Origin: Macrostomum hystrix
Lineage: Eukaryota > Platyhelminthes > Macrostomidae
Direction of reading: 5' to 3'
Length of the DNA stretch: 64,000 nt
Assembly: GCA_950097015.1 (NCBI GenBank)
Contig: CATNEN010000011.1
Location: 3,934,501-3,998,500, forward strand
Part shown: in pieces, positions 30,526 to 42,400 of the stretch
Layout of the letters: every line of letters begins with the position of its first letter
Position numbering within the stretch: position 1 is the first letter of the stretch
Notes under the pieces: model-generated
Databases searched by the model: none
What the model saw: the letters and a program-made list of their open reading frames with translations, nothing else
What the model was told of the DNA's origin: nothing
Translations under genes and position numbers: made by a program

Positions 30526-31866
30526 TCAAATAAAGGGCCTCAGAAGGAAAACAAAGAAGATGGCCACCGTAGCCACGCAGCCAACGATGACCATGAGTCG
30601 TTCCAGTGCGGCAGCAGCCACCTGCCAGTCGGAGCGACTCTCTCGCGGCACTGACGTGTTCTCGCCATCCTTGACGCTTGTCTTGCCATCGCAGTCGCTG
30701 GCGTCCACCTCCGGTCGCGTCCTCCCATTGCGGACCAGTCGATGAACGCACAGGAGGCGGCCCAGGCCGCTCACGAACACGCAGCGAAGACACATCGGCA
30801 TCGGTGACGTCTCCGGAGCGAAGTGGAAGCGAATGATGACAGACGTGAGCAAAAGCGACGTTGTTGACAGTGCCATCGCGGCGGTGATGAAGGAGGCCAC
30901 GGCTGGCATCGACTGCGACTTTGGCAGGATTCCGTCCAGCAGCAGCAGGAACACGGTGTAGCTCAGCATGATGGTGATGCCGAAGCCCAGCTTCTCGCCG
31001 GACTCGACGGGCACGAAGAAGACGAGTACCTGGAGTAGCGTCAGCAGCAGCAGAGGCGTCACCACGTTCAGCATGTAGTAGGCGGAGACTCGCTCGATCT
31101 CCATGCGCATCACGTATGTGGGGATCGCTACTTTAGGCATTTGCTTGAAGAGCTCATAATACCTGTAAACTACGAATGTGCTGAGGTTTAACATTTGCCA
31201 TTCGCTGTTTTCAACGTAAGCTGATAGCTCGTTGTACTCCATTGTGGATGGAATCAGCATGTTGCCCTTCAGCGGCTGAACCATCGCGTTACCTCGGCCC
31301 ATGTCGTTCATGTACAGCTCCATGTCGCAGGTGTGTCGGTCCATTGGGAAGCGTCTCATGTCGAACTGGCAGGAGAAATCCCACTCCTGCTTCCAGTTGG
31401 CGGTCACCACCGTTGTTTTCGGCGAAATCGACGTCAGGTACACAGGAAACTGCGCCTTCAGCTGCTGGTTGTCTCCGATGCCGTTGTAGACCAAAATCAC
31501 GGGGAACCAGATCTGGCCGCTGTCCCAATCGGCGACGTTGACTCCACCGAACTCGGCGGGATCCCACACCAGGCGCTCCTCCTCCCAGTTGGCCGTCATG
31601 AAGGCGGCAATCTTGACACTCTGCTTGGCGCTGTCAATTGAGACAATCTGACTCAGAATGATAGTGACTGACACATTCACGGGCTCTGATGGGTTCAGTC
31701 TGGGCCGCACCATCGGATTAAAGTCGGCGATGTTGTTCTTTAAGTACTTCATCAGCTCGTTTTGATAGTCGCTTTTGGTCGTGTTCTGAGCCTGCCCGAT
31801 GCTGACAGATGCGCAGCAGGTAAGCGCCATCAGCTCTAATAGCTCAAGAAGATTTTTTGCCAGCAT
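30526..31866 (-). CDS. Cys-loop ligand-gated ion channel subunit 3 (nicotinic-like), intronless
   Basis: 446 aa on the minus strand, facing gene 2. The first ATG is at 31866 (MLAKNLLELLELMALTCC, signal peptide); longer readings would need a non-ATG start. Cys loop CQFDMRRFPMDRHTC; loop A region QIWFPVILVYN without the usual Asp; no loop C Cys pair; M2 with Glu -1', Leu 9'. The cytosolic loop is a little longer than in gene 2 (DASDCDGKTSVKDGENTSVP). The extracellular domain is as diverged from genes 1 and 2 as those are from each other, but M1-M3 is near-identical in DNA. TTTATT at 30426-30435 gives two overlapping AATAAA signals on the minus strand about 95 nt past the stop. Confidence 0.93.
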   Translation of the reverse strand: MLAKNLLELLELMALTCCASVSIGQAQNTTKSDYQNELMKYLKNNIADFNPMVRPRLNPSEPVNVSVTIILSQIVSIDSAKQSVKIAAFMTANWEEERLVWDPAEFGGVNVADWDSGQIWFPVILVYNGIGDNQQLKAQFPVYLTSISPKTTVVTANWKQEWDFSCQFDMRRFPMDRHTCDMELYMNDMGRGNAMVQPLKGNMLIPSTMEYNELSAYVENSEWQMLNLSTFVVYRYYELFKQMPKVAIPTYVMRMEIERVSAYYMLNVVTPLLLLTLLQVLVFFVPVESGEKLGFGITIMLSYTVFLLLLDGILPKSQSMPAVASFITAAMALSTTSLLLTSVIIRFHFAPETSPMPMCLRCVFVSGLGRLLCVHRLVRNGRTRPEVDASDCDGKTSVKDGENTSVPRESRSDWQVAAAALERLMVIVGCVATVAIFFVFLLRPFI

Positions 31867-32711
31867 TTTGACGGACAAATTTGTTTCGTTAAGTTGAGTT
31901 TTCTGACAGCCCTCGGCCAAGAATCTTCATGACTTAAATGATGCAAGTTTAGTCCATTGTTCATTGTTTTGTCCGCAAGCTACCAATTTAGCTGAGAGAA
32001 ATGAGTGTAATTTAGGAATTTCATCTCCTACACAAATTGCCCACTTATTCTTGCTTGAGAATCTTCAAGTGCTAGCAACCGGCTGAGATGGGCACTCTGA
32101 CCTGTCAATTTCATCATGCAATCAATCAAAAGTTCAAATTTTTTCTCAAACTCGCTGTATTGATAGCGACGACTCACTGGATAGAATCTCGAAAAATAGC
32201 TTCCTTTTCATTAAAACCGGTGAGTCTTGCTCGATTAAGTTTTCTGTATACCCTACTTGCAGTAGTGTTTTTTGCTGCGTAAACTCTTGTATTATATGGT
32301 AACTTTCCGAGGACGCAATTTAATCGTATGCAATAATTTATTTTCAAATAAACAGCTTTTTCGTATTAGAAACTTACTTCTTTAAGTAGTTACGAGCGAA
32401 CTTTACTTTACGTTTAGCAAAATATTTTTCTAATAATAAAACACTGCCTTTCCCTTTCCAGTGAAAATTGAACTCGTGATCTCAAGGAGTGAGGAAAAGT
32501 GAAGCTAATTAAGGCGAACCTTCAAAGTGAATTGAGTTTTACTGCGCTTGAAATATAATTCGATTAGTGTTCTCGGAATAAGTTGTTTGTATGCTCTGTG
32601 AGATTTGAAAGAAGTGACATACTCAGGACTATACTATACTCATACACATACTATACTCATAGCTTGTGCTCAGAATCAATGATCTCTGCTTTGATCTCGC
32701 GGATGTCCTAA
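31867..32711. other. Intergenic; no gene seen
   Basis: Upstream flank of receptor gene 3; no TATA box like those of genes 1 and 2 was found. Short frames only. Confidence 0.45.
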
Positions 32712-32909
32712 TTGGCTGGACTGAAGGGACGCCACGCCCATTTTTAGTTACCCCAGCTGATGCTGGCACCCATTGAACAGCTGGATGAACTGAAGCAACA
32801 CAGAGCCAAGTGTCTTGCTAAATGACCAAATTGTTCCACCGGAGTCAGGAATCGAACCCCTGACCTTCAAGTCGCCATTCTGACACCCGAAACACTAGCC
32901 TACAACTGT
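32712..32909 (-). mobile_element. SINE-1 copy, antisense, truncated at the 3' end
   Basis: Minus-strand reading: AGTTGTAGGCTAGTGTTTCG head, AGGGGTTCGATTCCTGACTC B box, then GGTGCCAGCATCAGCTGGGG, ending near GCGTCCCTTCAGTCC. The GCGGCTGTGC tail and the (ATT)n end are missing. Confidence 0.85.
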
Positions 32910-33490
32910 TGAGCGAGGCCTCGCCGTGGATTCGGTTTATGCATGACCGCATATTTCTTCTATATATTTAGTAAAACATAACATTTTTATAGTTCCGAAT
33001 TTTTTTTCTCGAAAAATCAGTGCTGCTTTCTAGGAAATAGCAGAAATTAGCCCCACCAACAAGGGGAGCATGAATTCACGCCCTCCTGCGAGCTCTTCCC
33101 TCAGGTGGCTGCATCTGCTCCGAAATGAATCGCAGAAAAACCAATAAGAAACAGACCAAGAGAGGACAGGAAAACTGGCAATGAGGCACAGGTGTGCGGC
33201 GACCGGGAAGAGGGTAGAGATGCAAAGCGACAGAGAAGCGCCGATGATAAAATAGAAAGATTTACTATCTAGATTGAAAAGCAAAGCGGGCCGAATTAGG
33301 GAAATTGAGACGGCTAGTAGTAAGAAAATCGACCTAGGTATACACACGACAGCGAGTTTTGTAGTTTGGCAACTATTCTGCCTGCTGCTGCTATTATTGT
33401 TGTTGGCAGCAGACGAAAACGATACAATTAAGGTTTCGCCTATTAATTCCTAGATAAACAATCTGCGAACTGGCAAAGGCTGCAGTTGAA
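32910..33490. other. Upstream flank of the acyl-CoA synthetase gene
   Basis: No supported gene. A 105-codon hydrophobic frame on the minus strand (33030-33347) has no family match and AT-rich codon use. A short triplet-rich stretch near 33384-33410 (TGCTGCTGCTATTATTGTTG) is a decayed microsatellite. Confidence 0.45.
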
Positions 33491-36400
33491 ATGTCAGCTG
33501 GAGCCCCAAAGAATACAAAAGTCTCTAACGCTGGCATGGCAACAGCGAGGGTCGCGCCTCAACCAACGGGCCTGTCATCCGACTCCGAATCTGCTCATTG
33601 GGAACAGCTCTCTGCGGTGCAGTACTTTTACCTTTTTAGACCTGAATTGATAGAATAATATCTGACTGTTGATTTATTTGAATTCCAGAGCGCAGCCAGA
33701 GAGTTTCAACGCAGGCTGAGACAGTCGCCGCATCAGAACATTGTTGACATTTTCAAATGCGGCGTCAGAACCTCCGGTTCGAGACCCTGCCTCGGCTGGC
33801 GACGTGACGCTCGGTCGCCATTCACCTGGCTCAGCTATCAGGAGGTGAATCTTTTATGCTCGTTGGCAGTCTTGGAAGTGCTGTGGGGTGGTGGGTGCTA
33901 TTGGGTGGTTGGAGCTGTGGGGTGGTTGGTGCTGTGAGGTGGTTGGTGCTATGGGGTGGTTGGTGCTATGGGGTGGTTGGTGCTATGGGGTGGTTGGTGT
34001 TATGGGGTGGTTGGTGCTATGGGGTGGTTGGTGCTATAGGGTGGTTGGTGCTATGGGGTGGTTGGAGCTGTCGGGTGGTTGGTGCTGTGGGGTGGTGGGG
34101 CCATACAGTGGCTTATGCTGTGGGGTGGTTGGTGCCACGGAGTGGCTGACGCTGTGGGGTGATTGATGCAGTGGTGGTGGGTGCTGAAGGGTGGTTAGTG
34201 CTGTGGGGTGGTGGGGCCATACAGTGGCTTATGCTGTGGGGAGGTTGTTTCTGTGGGGTGGTGGTTGCTTTGGGGTGGTTGATGCTAAACTAATTTGTTG
34301 AATATAAACTTATATTCTGTTGAGCCTTTTAAAATATCGGCTCGAGCCGTAACATAACAAATATCTTATGTCATACATTGTCTGACATAAGATCTAAAAT
34401 AAAAAAAACTATTAACATTTAAACTTTTCTATTTACGAACATTTTTCCGCTATAACCGCAGCTTTTCAACAAGCCTTGTAATATAATTTTTTGTTCTATT
34501 TTTAGAACAAGTCACGGTCATACGTCACGCGATAATGACGTGCTGAAAGTGAATACACGATTCTATTTTTAGCTCATCGATCAAATTCAAGGTCAGTCGA
34601 CGCGTGGTAGAAAATAATGACCGATTTTACTTCTTTCTTAGAATTCTAGTTTATTTGACCCGCGATGCTTCGTGACGAAATTGGGGAGTGTCTAAAAGTA
34701 CAACTCTTCATCTCAAAATATCTGACTACTTCTGACGTGCTGATCTCGAGCAAAAGAGCTTCCAATATCATGCTTAGGCAAGCACGCGGTGCATCATATT
34801 ATGTTACAAAGAAACTTCACGCAGCCGCTACACCGAATAATCTCAAAGGTGCTCAGCCAGGCGCACAGCTTCGGCTCTTACCTGTGCGGTGGCCGGCCGC
34901 GACTCAGCGTGGGCGATCGAGTGGCCATCTTGGCCAACAGAAATCGACCCGAGTGGTCCATAGCCGAGCTCGGCTGCGCCCTGTTCAGCTTGGTTCCCGT
35001 GGCCGTTGTCGAGTGTCCTTCGCTGGCTTCGGGAGACTCATCCACAATGGAGGAATCGTCGCAGCAGCTCGCAGAGCTAGACCGCGCCATCCTAGCAGTC
35101 GGTGGAGTGTCAGCGGTCCTGTTGCTCTGCGACTCGGACGCCAGCGTGCAGCTGAGACGCCTGGCAGCCACGCGCAGTCGAAGCCGCGGCACCGGCCTAC
35201 GCGCTGTCATCGTGTCCACCCAGAAAGGCGACTTTGGCGAGGCGCTGATGTCAAACAATGCGGCGATTGGCGTTGACACTGACGAAGCTGAGGTGGACGG
35301 ATTGGCTGTCATCGACTGGCAGACCGCCCTGCGGCTGGGCAGATCGGCGCCGCTGACACCGGAGCCGGCTGGCCGGGAAGACCTGGCGGCCATCTGCTTC
35401 ACTGGTGGCACGTGCGGTGAGCGACTGACAGGTTTTCTGGCCCTCCTCTGACTCGCAACTGTCCCGATGTCGCAGTAATACAATTTAATAATATTCGCTC
35501 TAGGGTTGAGGGCACAGGGTCATCGCAGCCTTTCTCAAGGCTTGTGTGGCATATCGCAGCGAGCTCAGTGAGAGCTCTGCCACTCACCCCCATCTCCAGA
35601 CCCATCTGAACATATCATCTTCCTACTACACTTCTACAGCCGATTTATCATCCGTGTAAATAGCAGACAGAGTAATATATGCACGGAGGCCAAACGTGAT
35701 TTATATAAATGTATTTTATCGCTTCCAGACAAAAATAGTTGTAGTGCACAATGTCACACTCGAGCAGAATACTTCATGAGTGTTTATCAAGGCGATAATC
35801 AGCAACAAACATTTTGTTTAACTAGACAAAGGTTTGGCAAGCAATGAAATAAAAATAAAATTTTATCTTTGTCGGTTGATCAGTTAAGAATTTATTAAAT
35901 TCTGTCTTTAATTCAAATTTAAGATGACAAATAAATGATATAGATCGTCGATAAAAATTCAGAACATTTTAGATAAACCGGAAAGTTTTGCAGTTCACTG
36001 ACCTGAACGTTCTGGAAGGAACGGATTTGCTTAAAAATAGATTTCAAATTGCTTAGAAAGCAGGGAATCAGAATTCAGTTTTCAGGACTTTCACTAAATT
36101 TAATGTACGGGAAAGATTTAACTACCCCTGGGGGGAGACCCCCAGGGAATACGGGAATACGGGACTGAGCAATCTTTGGCTACAATTTTATTTCTCCCTC
36201 GAGGCAGTTTGAGGAGAAAATTCAACCAATCTTTTCCTAAAGAATTCATTTTTGTAATGTCTAACCGCACACACTCACTCACGCTCCTTTTGAGCAGGTG
36301 CTCAGAAAGTGGTTCGACTCAGGCAGAGGAATTTACTGGCCCAATGGATGGCGATGTGTGACTGTCTCACCGGCGGATGGTCTCAAGGCAGCGAAAAGGT

Positions 36401-39400
36401 GAGCCCGTGCAATGATGGGACGGGAATTTTTCAGGAAAAATCCATTCCAATGTGTGGTTGCTATGGCAACAATTGTTCCTTTGTTCTACTGCGATATCAG
36501 GAGAGAAGCATTTTCAGCTATTTGAACTTTCTCATCCTAGACGGCAGTGTTTTGTAGATGTCTGTAAGTTTTAGCACGATTAAGATGGAATATCGAATGT
36601 AAAATTGGTTGACCAGAGAGGTTTCCGAGGGTAATGATGGTGTACGCACCCTGTGAAAGCAGGCTTAGGGATATTGACTTGAGGTATTGACCAATCCTGA
36701 GCACACAAAAGTGACAAGGCAAGTTCTCTAAAAGACAAGGTGTCAAAATTACAGAGAAAAGGCAGATATTTAACAGCAGAAGGACTGCGGGGTACTCCAA
36801 ATATCCACATTTTATCTGCCTGTACCTCCCAACATATTCGCTCTATCCGATAAAACAGCTTACTGAATAACGAAACGTCGACATCGTCGAGATATTCAGC
36901 GGTTATCGTCAGATGTCGGGTGCCAAAAACAGAAAATATTGTTCACTATACTGTATCGATTATAACTTTCAATTATGTGTACAGGTTTATACAAAGCAAT
37001 TATGTTCGTTGTCCTCGTGAGCATGTTCTTCGACAAGAATCGTTGAATATCCCGACAATGCCGAAGTCGGACGGCTTCGAAAGTGAATTCATCTGGTGGA
37101 CTTTCACGATAATCCGTTTGGGAAGTTGCGTAGCTGTTTTACTGTTAAGCGAAAAAAATTATTTTGATTTCAGTGGAATTAAAAAATATTTTCTCTGACG
37201 ATCACAGCACAAAGGAAAACACGAAATAACACTTTTGCACGGGAAAAGAAGGATTTAAAATGATTAATTTTCTAATCAGAAAATTTTCTGTGTCAAAAAT
37301 TTTCACAACATTTGCATATTGTTTTTGTCGAATATTTGATTGGATCAGAAGTAATGGGGCTAGTTTATCCCTAAATCCCATGCTCTGGCGGTTCCGGAGT
37401 TTAATCAGATTAAAGTGCAGTATTCAGGTAGGGAATTGTTGGCCATTTTTATCCTATATTGGTGCGTGCTTGAGGACATCTTTCATCGAGTCGGATTTTC
37501 CCCCCGAAACTGGCGGGAATTTCGTCTGCTTCACCAATTATCCACGATCTCTATCCTCTACTTTGCTCCCGTTCCCTTTGCCGTTTATATTTCTCTGGCT
37601 AGTTCACTTTACAGCTGACCGATCTCTGTCTTTTTTATTTTTATTGCACTTTCTATCATACTATCTTGCTTTCTTCTGTATTCCTATCTTTCTTTCCATC
37701 TTTCTTTCATTCTTACTTTCTCTCTTTCTATTTTTGGATAATTCAATCTTTCTGTCTTTCTATCTTTCTATCATTCTATCTTTCTATCATTCTATCTTTC
37801 TTTCTATCATTCTATCTTTCTTTCTTTCTATCATTCTATCATTCTATCTTTCTTTCTTTCTTTCTTTCTATCATTCTATCATTCTATCATTCTATCATTC
37901 TATCATTCTATCATTCTATCATTCTATCTTTCTATCTTTCTTTCTTTCTTTCTATCATTCTATCTTTCTTTCTTTCTATCATTCTATCATTCTATCTTTC
38001 TTTCTTTCTTTCTTTCTATCATTCTATCATTCTATCATTCTATCATTCTATCATTCTATCTTTCTATCTTTCTTTCTTTCTTTCTTTCTATCATTCTATC
38101 ATTCTATCATTCTATCATTCTATCATTCTATCTTTCTATCATTCTATCTTTCTATCATTCTATCTTTCTATCATTCTATCTTTCTTTCTTTCTTTCTTTC
38201 TATCATTCTATCATTCTATCATTCTATCTTTCTATCATTCTATCATTCTATCATTCTATCTTTCTATCATTCTATCTTTCTATCATTCTATCTTTCTATC
38301 ATTCTATCTTTCTATCATTCTATCATTCCATCATTCTATCATTCTATCATTCTATCATTCTATCATTCTATCTTTCTTTCTGTCCTTTCCTCCTTCTTTC
38401 CGTAGAATGTACCGAGCAAAAGTACAATGTGTTTCTTTCATTCCTCTGAGCCCCGGTTTCCTCTAAGCCACTCCAACAGGTGCAGTTTAAGGCAGAAAAT
38501 ATTTACGCCCTACGCGAATGCCGGAATTCGCGAAGCTTACCTGAGAATTAGGCTGGGAAAATCTTTTTAAAAGACGCTCAACCCCACCTGACTGCATGCG
38601 ATTTCATAGAAAACGTTTTGCTTTCTTCTTCGCAAACGGATCGCAAATCTACGAATCTAAATAAAGAGATGAGAATCGTTAATAATCTGCTGTTACACAA
38701 TTAAAAAGCTGATGAAAGGCCTTAGCATTCTAGTACGAATAACAATTAGTCGACTTTCAGCGAGTTAAAGGCTTCGTTGAACGTCTTACAGCTCAGTCTG
38801 ACATGTTACAGCTCAGTCTGACATGTTAACAGCTCAGTCTAACATGTTACAGCTCAGTCTGACATGTTACAGCTCTGTCTGAGATGTTACAGCTCTGTCT
38901 GACATGTTACAGCTCTGTCTGACATGTTACAGCTCTGTCTGACATGTTACAGCTCTGTCTGAAATGTTACAGCTCTGTCTAACATGTTACAGCTCAGTCT
39001 GACATGTTACAGCTCAGTCTGACATATTACAGCTCAGTCTAACATGTTACAGCTCAGTCTAACATGTTACAGCTCTGTCTGACATGTTACAGCTCTGTCT
39101 GACATGTTACAGCTCAGTCTGACATGTTAACAGCTCAGTCTAACATGTTACAGCTCAGTCTGACATGTTACAGCTCTGTCTGAGATGTTACAGCTCTGTC
39201 TGACATGTTACAGCTCTGTCTGACATGTTACAGCTCTGTCTGACATGTTACAGCTCTGTCTGAAATGTTACAGCTCTGTCTAACATGTTACAGCTCAGTC
39301 TGACATGTTACAGCTCAGTCTGACATGTTACAGCTCAGTCTAACATGTTACAGCTCAGTCTAACATGTTACAGCTCTGTCTGACATGTTACAGCTCTGTC

Positions 39401-42400
39401 TGACATGTTACAGCTCTGTCTGAAATGTTACAGCTCTGTCTAACATGTTACAGCTCAGTCTGACATGTTACAGCTCAGTCTGACATGTTACAGCTCAGTC
39501 TGACATGTTACAGCTCAGTCTAACATGTTACAGCTCAGTCTAACATGTTACAGCTCTGTCTAACACGTTACAGCTCTGTATAGCATGTTACAGCTCAGTC
39601 TGACATGTTACAGCTCAGTCTAATACGTTACAGCTCTGTCTAACATGTTACAGCTCTGTCTAACACGTTACAGCTCTGTATAGCATGTTACAGCTCAGTC
39701 TGACATGTTACAGCTCTGTCTAACACGTTACAGCTCTGTATAGCATGTTACAGCTCAGTCTGACATGTTACAGCTCAGTCTAATACGTTACAGCTCTGTC
39801 TAACATGTTACAGCTCTGTCTAACACGTTACAGCTCTGTATAGCATGTTACAGCTCAGTCTGACATGTTACAGCTCTGTCTAACACGTTACAGCTCTGTA
39901 TAGCATGTTACAGCTCAGTCTGACATGTTACAGCTCAGTCTAATACGTTACAGCTCTGTCTAACATGTTACAGCTCTGTCTAACACGTTACAGCTCTGTC
40001 TAACATGTTACAGCTCTGTCTAACACGTTACAGCTCTGTATAGCATGTTGCAGCTCAGTCTGACATGTTACAGCTCAGTCTAATACGTTACAGCTCTGTC
40101 TAACATGTTACAGCTCTGTCTAACACGTTACAGCTCTGTATAGCATGTTACAGCTCAGTCTGACATGTTACAGCTCTGTCTAACACGTTACAGCTCTGTA
40201 TAGCATGTTACAGCTCAGTCTGACATGTTACAGCTCTGTCTAACACGTTACAGCTCTGTCTAACACGTTACAGCTCTGTCTAACACGTTACAGCTCTGTA
40301 TAGCATGTTACAGCTCAGTCTGACATGTTACAGCTCAGTCTAATACGTTACAGCTCTGTCTAACATGTTACAGCTCTGTCTAACACGTTACAGCTCTGTA
40401 TAGCATGTTACAGCTCAGTCTGACATGTTACAGCTCTGTCTAACACGTTACAGCTCTGTATAGCATGTTACAGCTCAGTCTGACATGTTACAGCTCAGTC
40501 TAATACGTTACAGCTCTGTCTAACATGTTACAGCTCTGTCTAACACGTTACAGCTCTGTATAGCATGTTACAGCTCAGTCTGACATGTTACAGCTCTGTC
40601 TAACACGTTACAGCTCTGTCTAACACGTTACAGCTCTGTCTAACACGTTACAGCTCTGTATAGCATGTTACAGCTCAGTCTGACATGTTACAGCTCTGTC
40701 TAACACGTTACAGCTCTGTATAGCATGTTACAGCTCAGTCTGACATGTTACAGCTCAGTCTAATACGTTACAGCTCTGTCTAACATGTTACAGCTCTGTC
40801 TAACACGTTACAGCTCTGTCTAACATGTTACAGCTCTGTCTAACACGTTACAGCTCTGTATAGCATGTTACAGCTCAGTCTGACATGTTACAGCTCAGTC
40901 TAATACGTTACAGCTCTGTCTAACATGTTACAGCTCTGTCTAACACGTTACAGCTCTGTATAGCATGTTACAGCTCAGTCTGACATGTTACAGCTCTGTC
41001 TAACACGTTACAGCTCTGTATAGCATGTTACAGCTCAGTCTGACATGTTACAGCTCAGTCTAATACGTTACAGCTCTGTCTAACATGTTACAGCTCTGTC
41101 TAACACGTTACAGCTCTGTATAGCATGTTACAGCTCAGTCTGACATGTTACAGCTCTGTCTAACACGTTACAGCTCTGTCTAACACGTTACAGCTCTGTC
41201 TAACACGTTACAGCTCTGTATAGCATGTTACAGCTCAGTCTGACATGTTACAGCTCTGTCTAACACGTTACAGCTCTGTATAGCATGTTACAGCTCAGTC
41301 TGACATGTTACAGCTCTGTCTAACACGTTACAGCTCTGTCTAACACGTTACAGCTCTGTCTAACACGTTACAGCTCTGTATAGCATGTTACAGCTCAGTC
41401 TGACATGTTACAGCTCAGTCTAATACGTTACAGCTCTGTCTAACATGTTACAGCTCTGTCTAACACGTTACAGCTCTGTATAGCATGTTACAGCTCAGTC
41501 TGACATGTTACAGCTCTGTCTAACACGTTACAGCTCTGTATAGCATGTTACAGCTCAGTCTGACATGTTACAGCTCAGTCTAATACGTTACAGCTCTGTC
41601 TAACATGTTACAGCTCTGTCTAACACGTTACAGCTCTGTATAGCATGTTACAGCTCAGTCTGACATGTTACAGCTCTGTCTAACACGTTACAGCTCAGTC
41701 TGACACGTTACAGCGCAGTCTGACATGTCTAGAACTTTTTCTTTTGCAGAGTTCTCTTCTACCCTCGAGCGAGGATTTGCACCTGAGCCACCTGCCGATG
41801 TCCCAAGCGTTCGCACGCAGCCTCCTGCTGATGTGCTACTCGCAAGGTGTCCGGGTCGGTTTCTGCCATAGCAACATTGACGAAGCTGGCGATATTCAGC
41901 CGCTGATGGACGACCTGCGGGAGCTGCGGCCGACCCTGCTGTTCACACGGCCAGCTGTGCTCAAGCTGCTCAAGATTTGGTCCGCTGAGTCCGCCAATTC
42001 TCAGGTGGGATTTTTCTGGAAGAATACATGGGATAATAACAACAATAATATTGGCTCCTTTAATGCGGACACAGACTGGAACCTGACCCACCCACCGCTT
42101 CCAGGGCTGCTTCAAAGGACTGATCTACCGTTTAGTCGTGGCTAAACAAGTCGCTGCCAGAGCTTCCAGAACGCCGACATGTTCAACCGACGGCTTCTGG
42201 AATCAGCTGGCTTTTGAGCATCTTCGAGCAGCTACGGGGGGCCGGCTTAGGCTGACGCTGGTGGTCGCCGACCCGTTGCTAGCCGGACTGAGGAGATTCG
42301 TTGAGCTCGCCCTGAACTGCCCGGTCCTGCCTGTCTATGGCCTGGTCGAGACCGCCGGACCGTGCATTGTGAACGGCCGGCTGCTGGGCCATCTGGAAGT

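Noticed and set aside
33030-33347. 105-codon hydrophobic frame on the minus strand
   Set aside because: No family match, codon use unlike the real genes, directly upstream of the ACSL first exon; probably chance.
37260-38466. 381-codon frame rich in Leu/Phe/Ser
   Set aside because: Translation of TCTT/TCTA/TCAT repeats within an intron.
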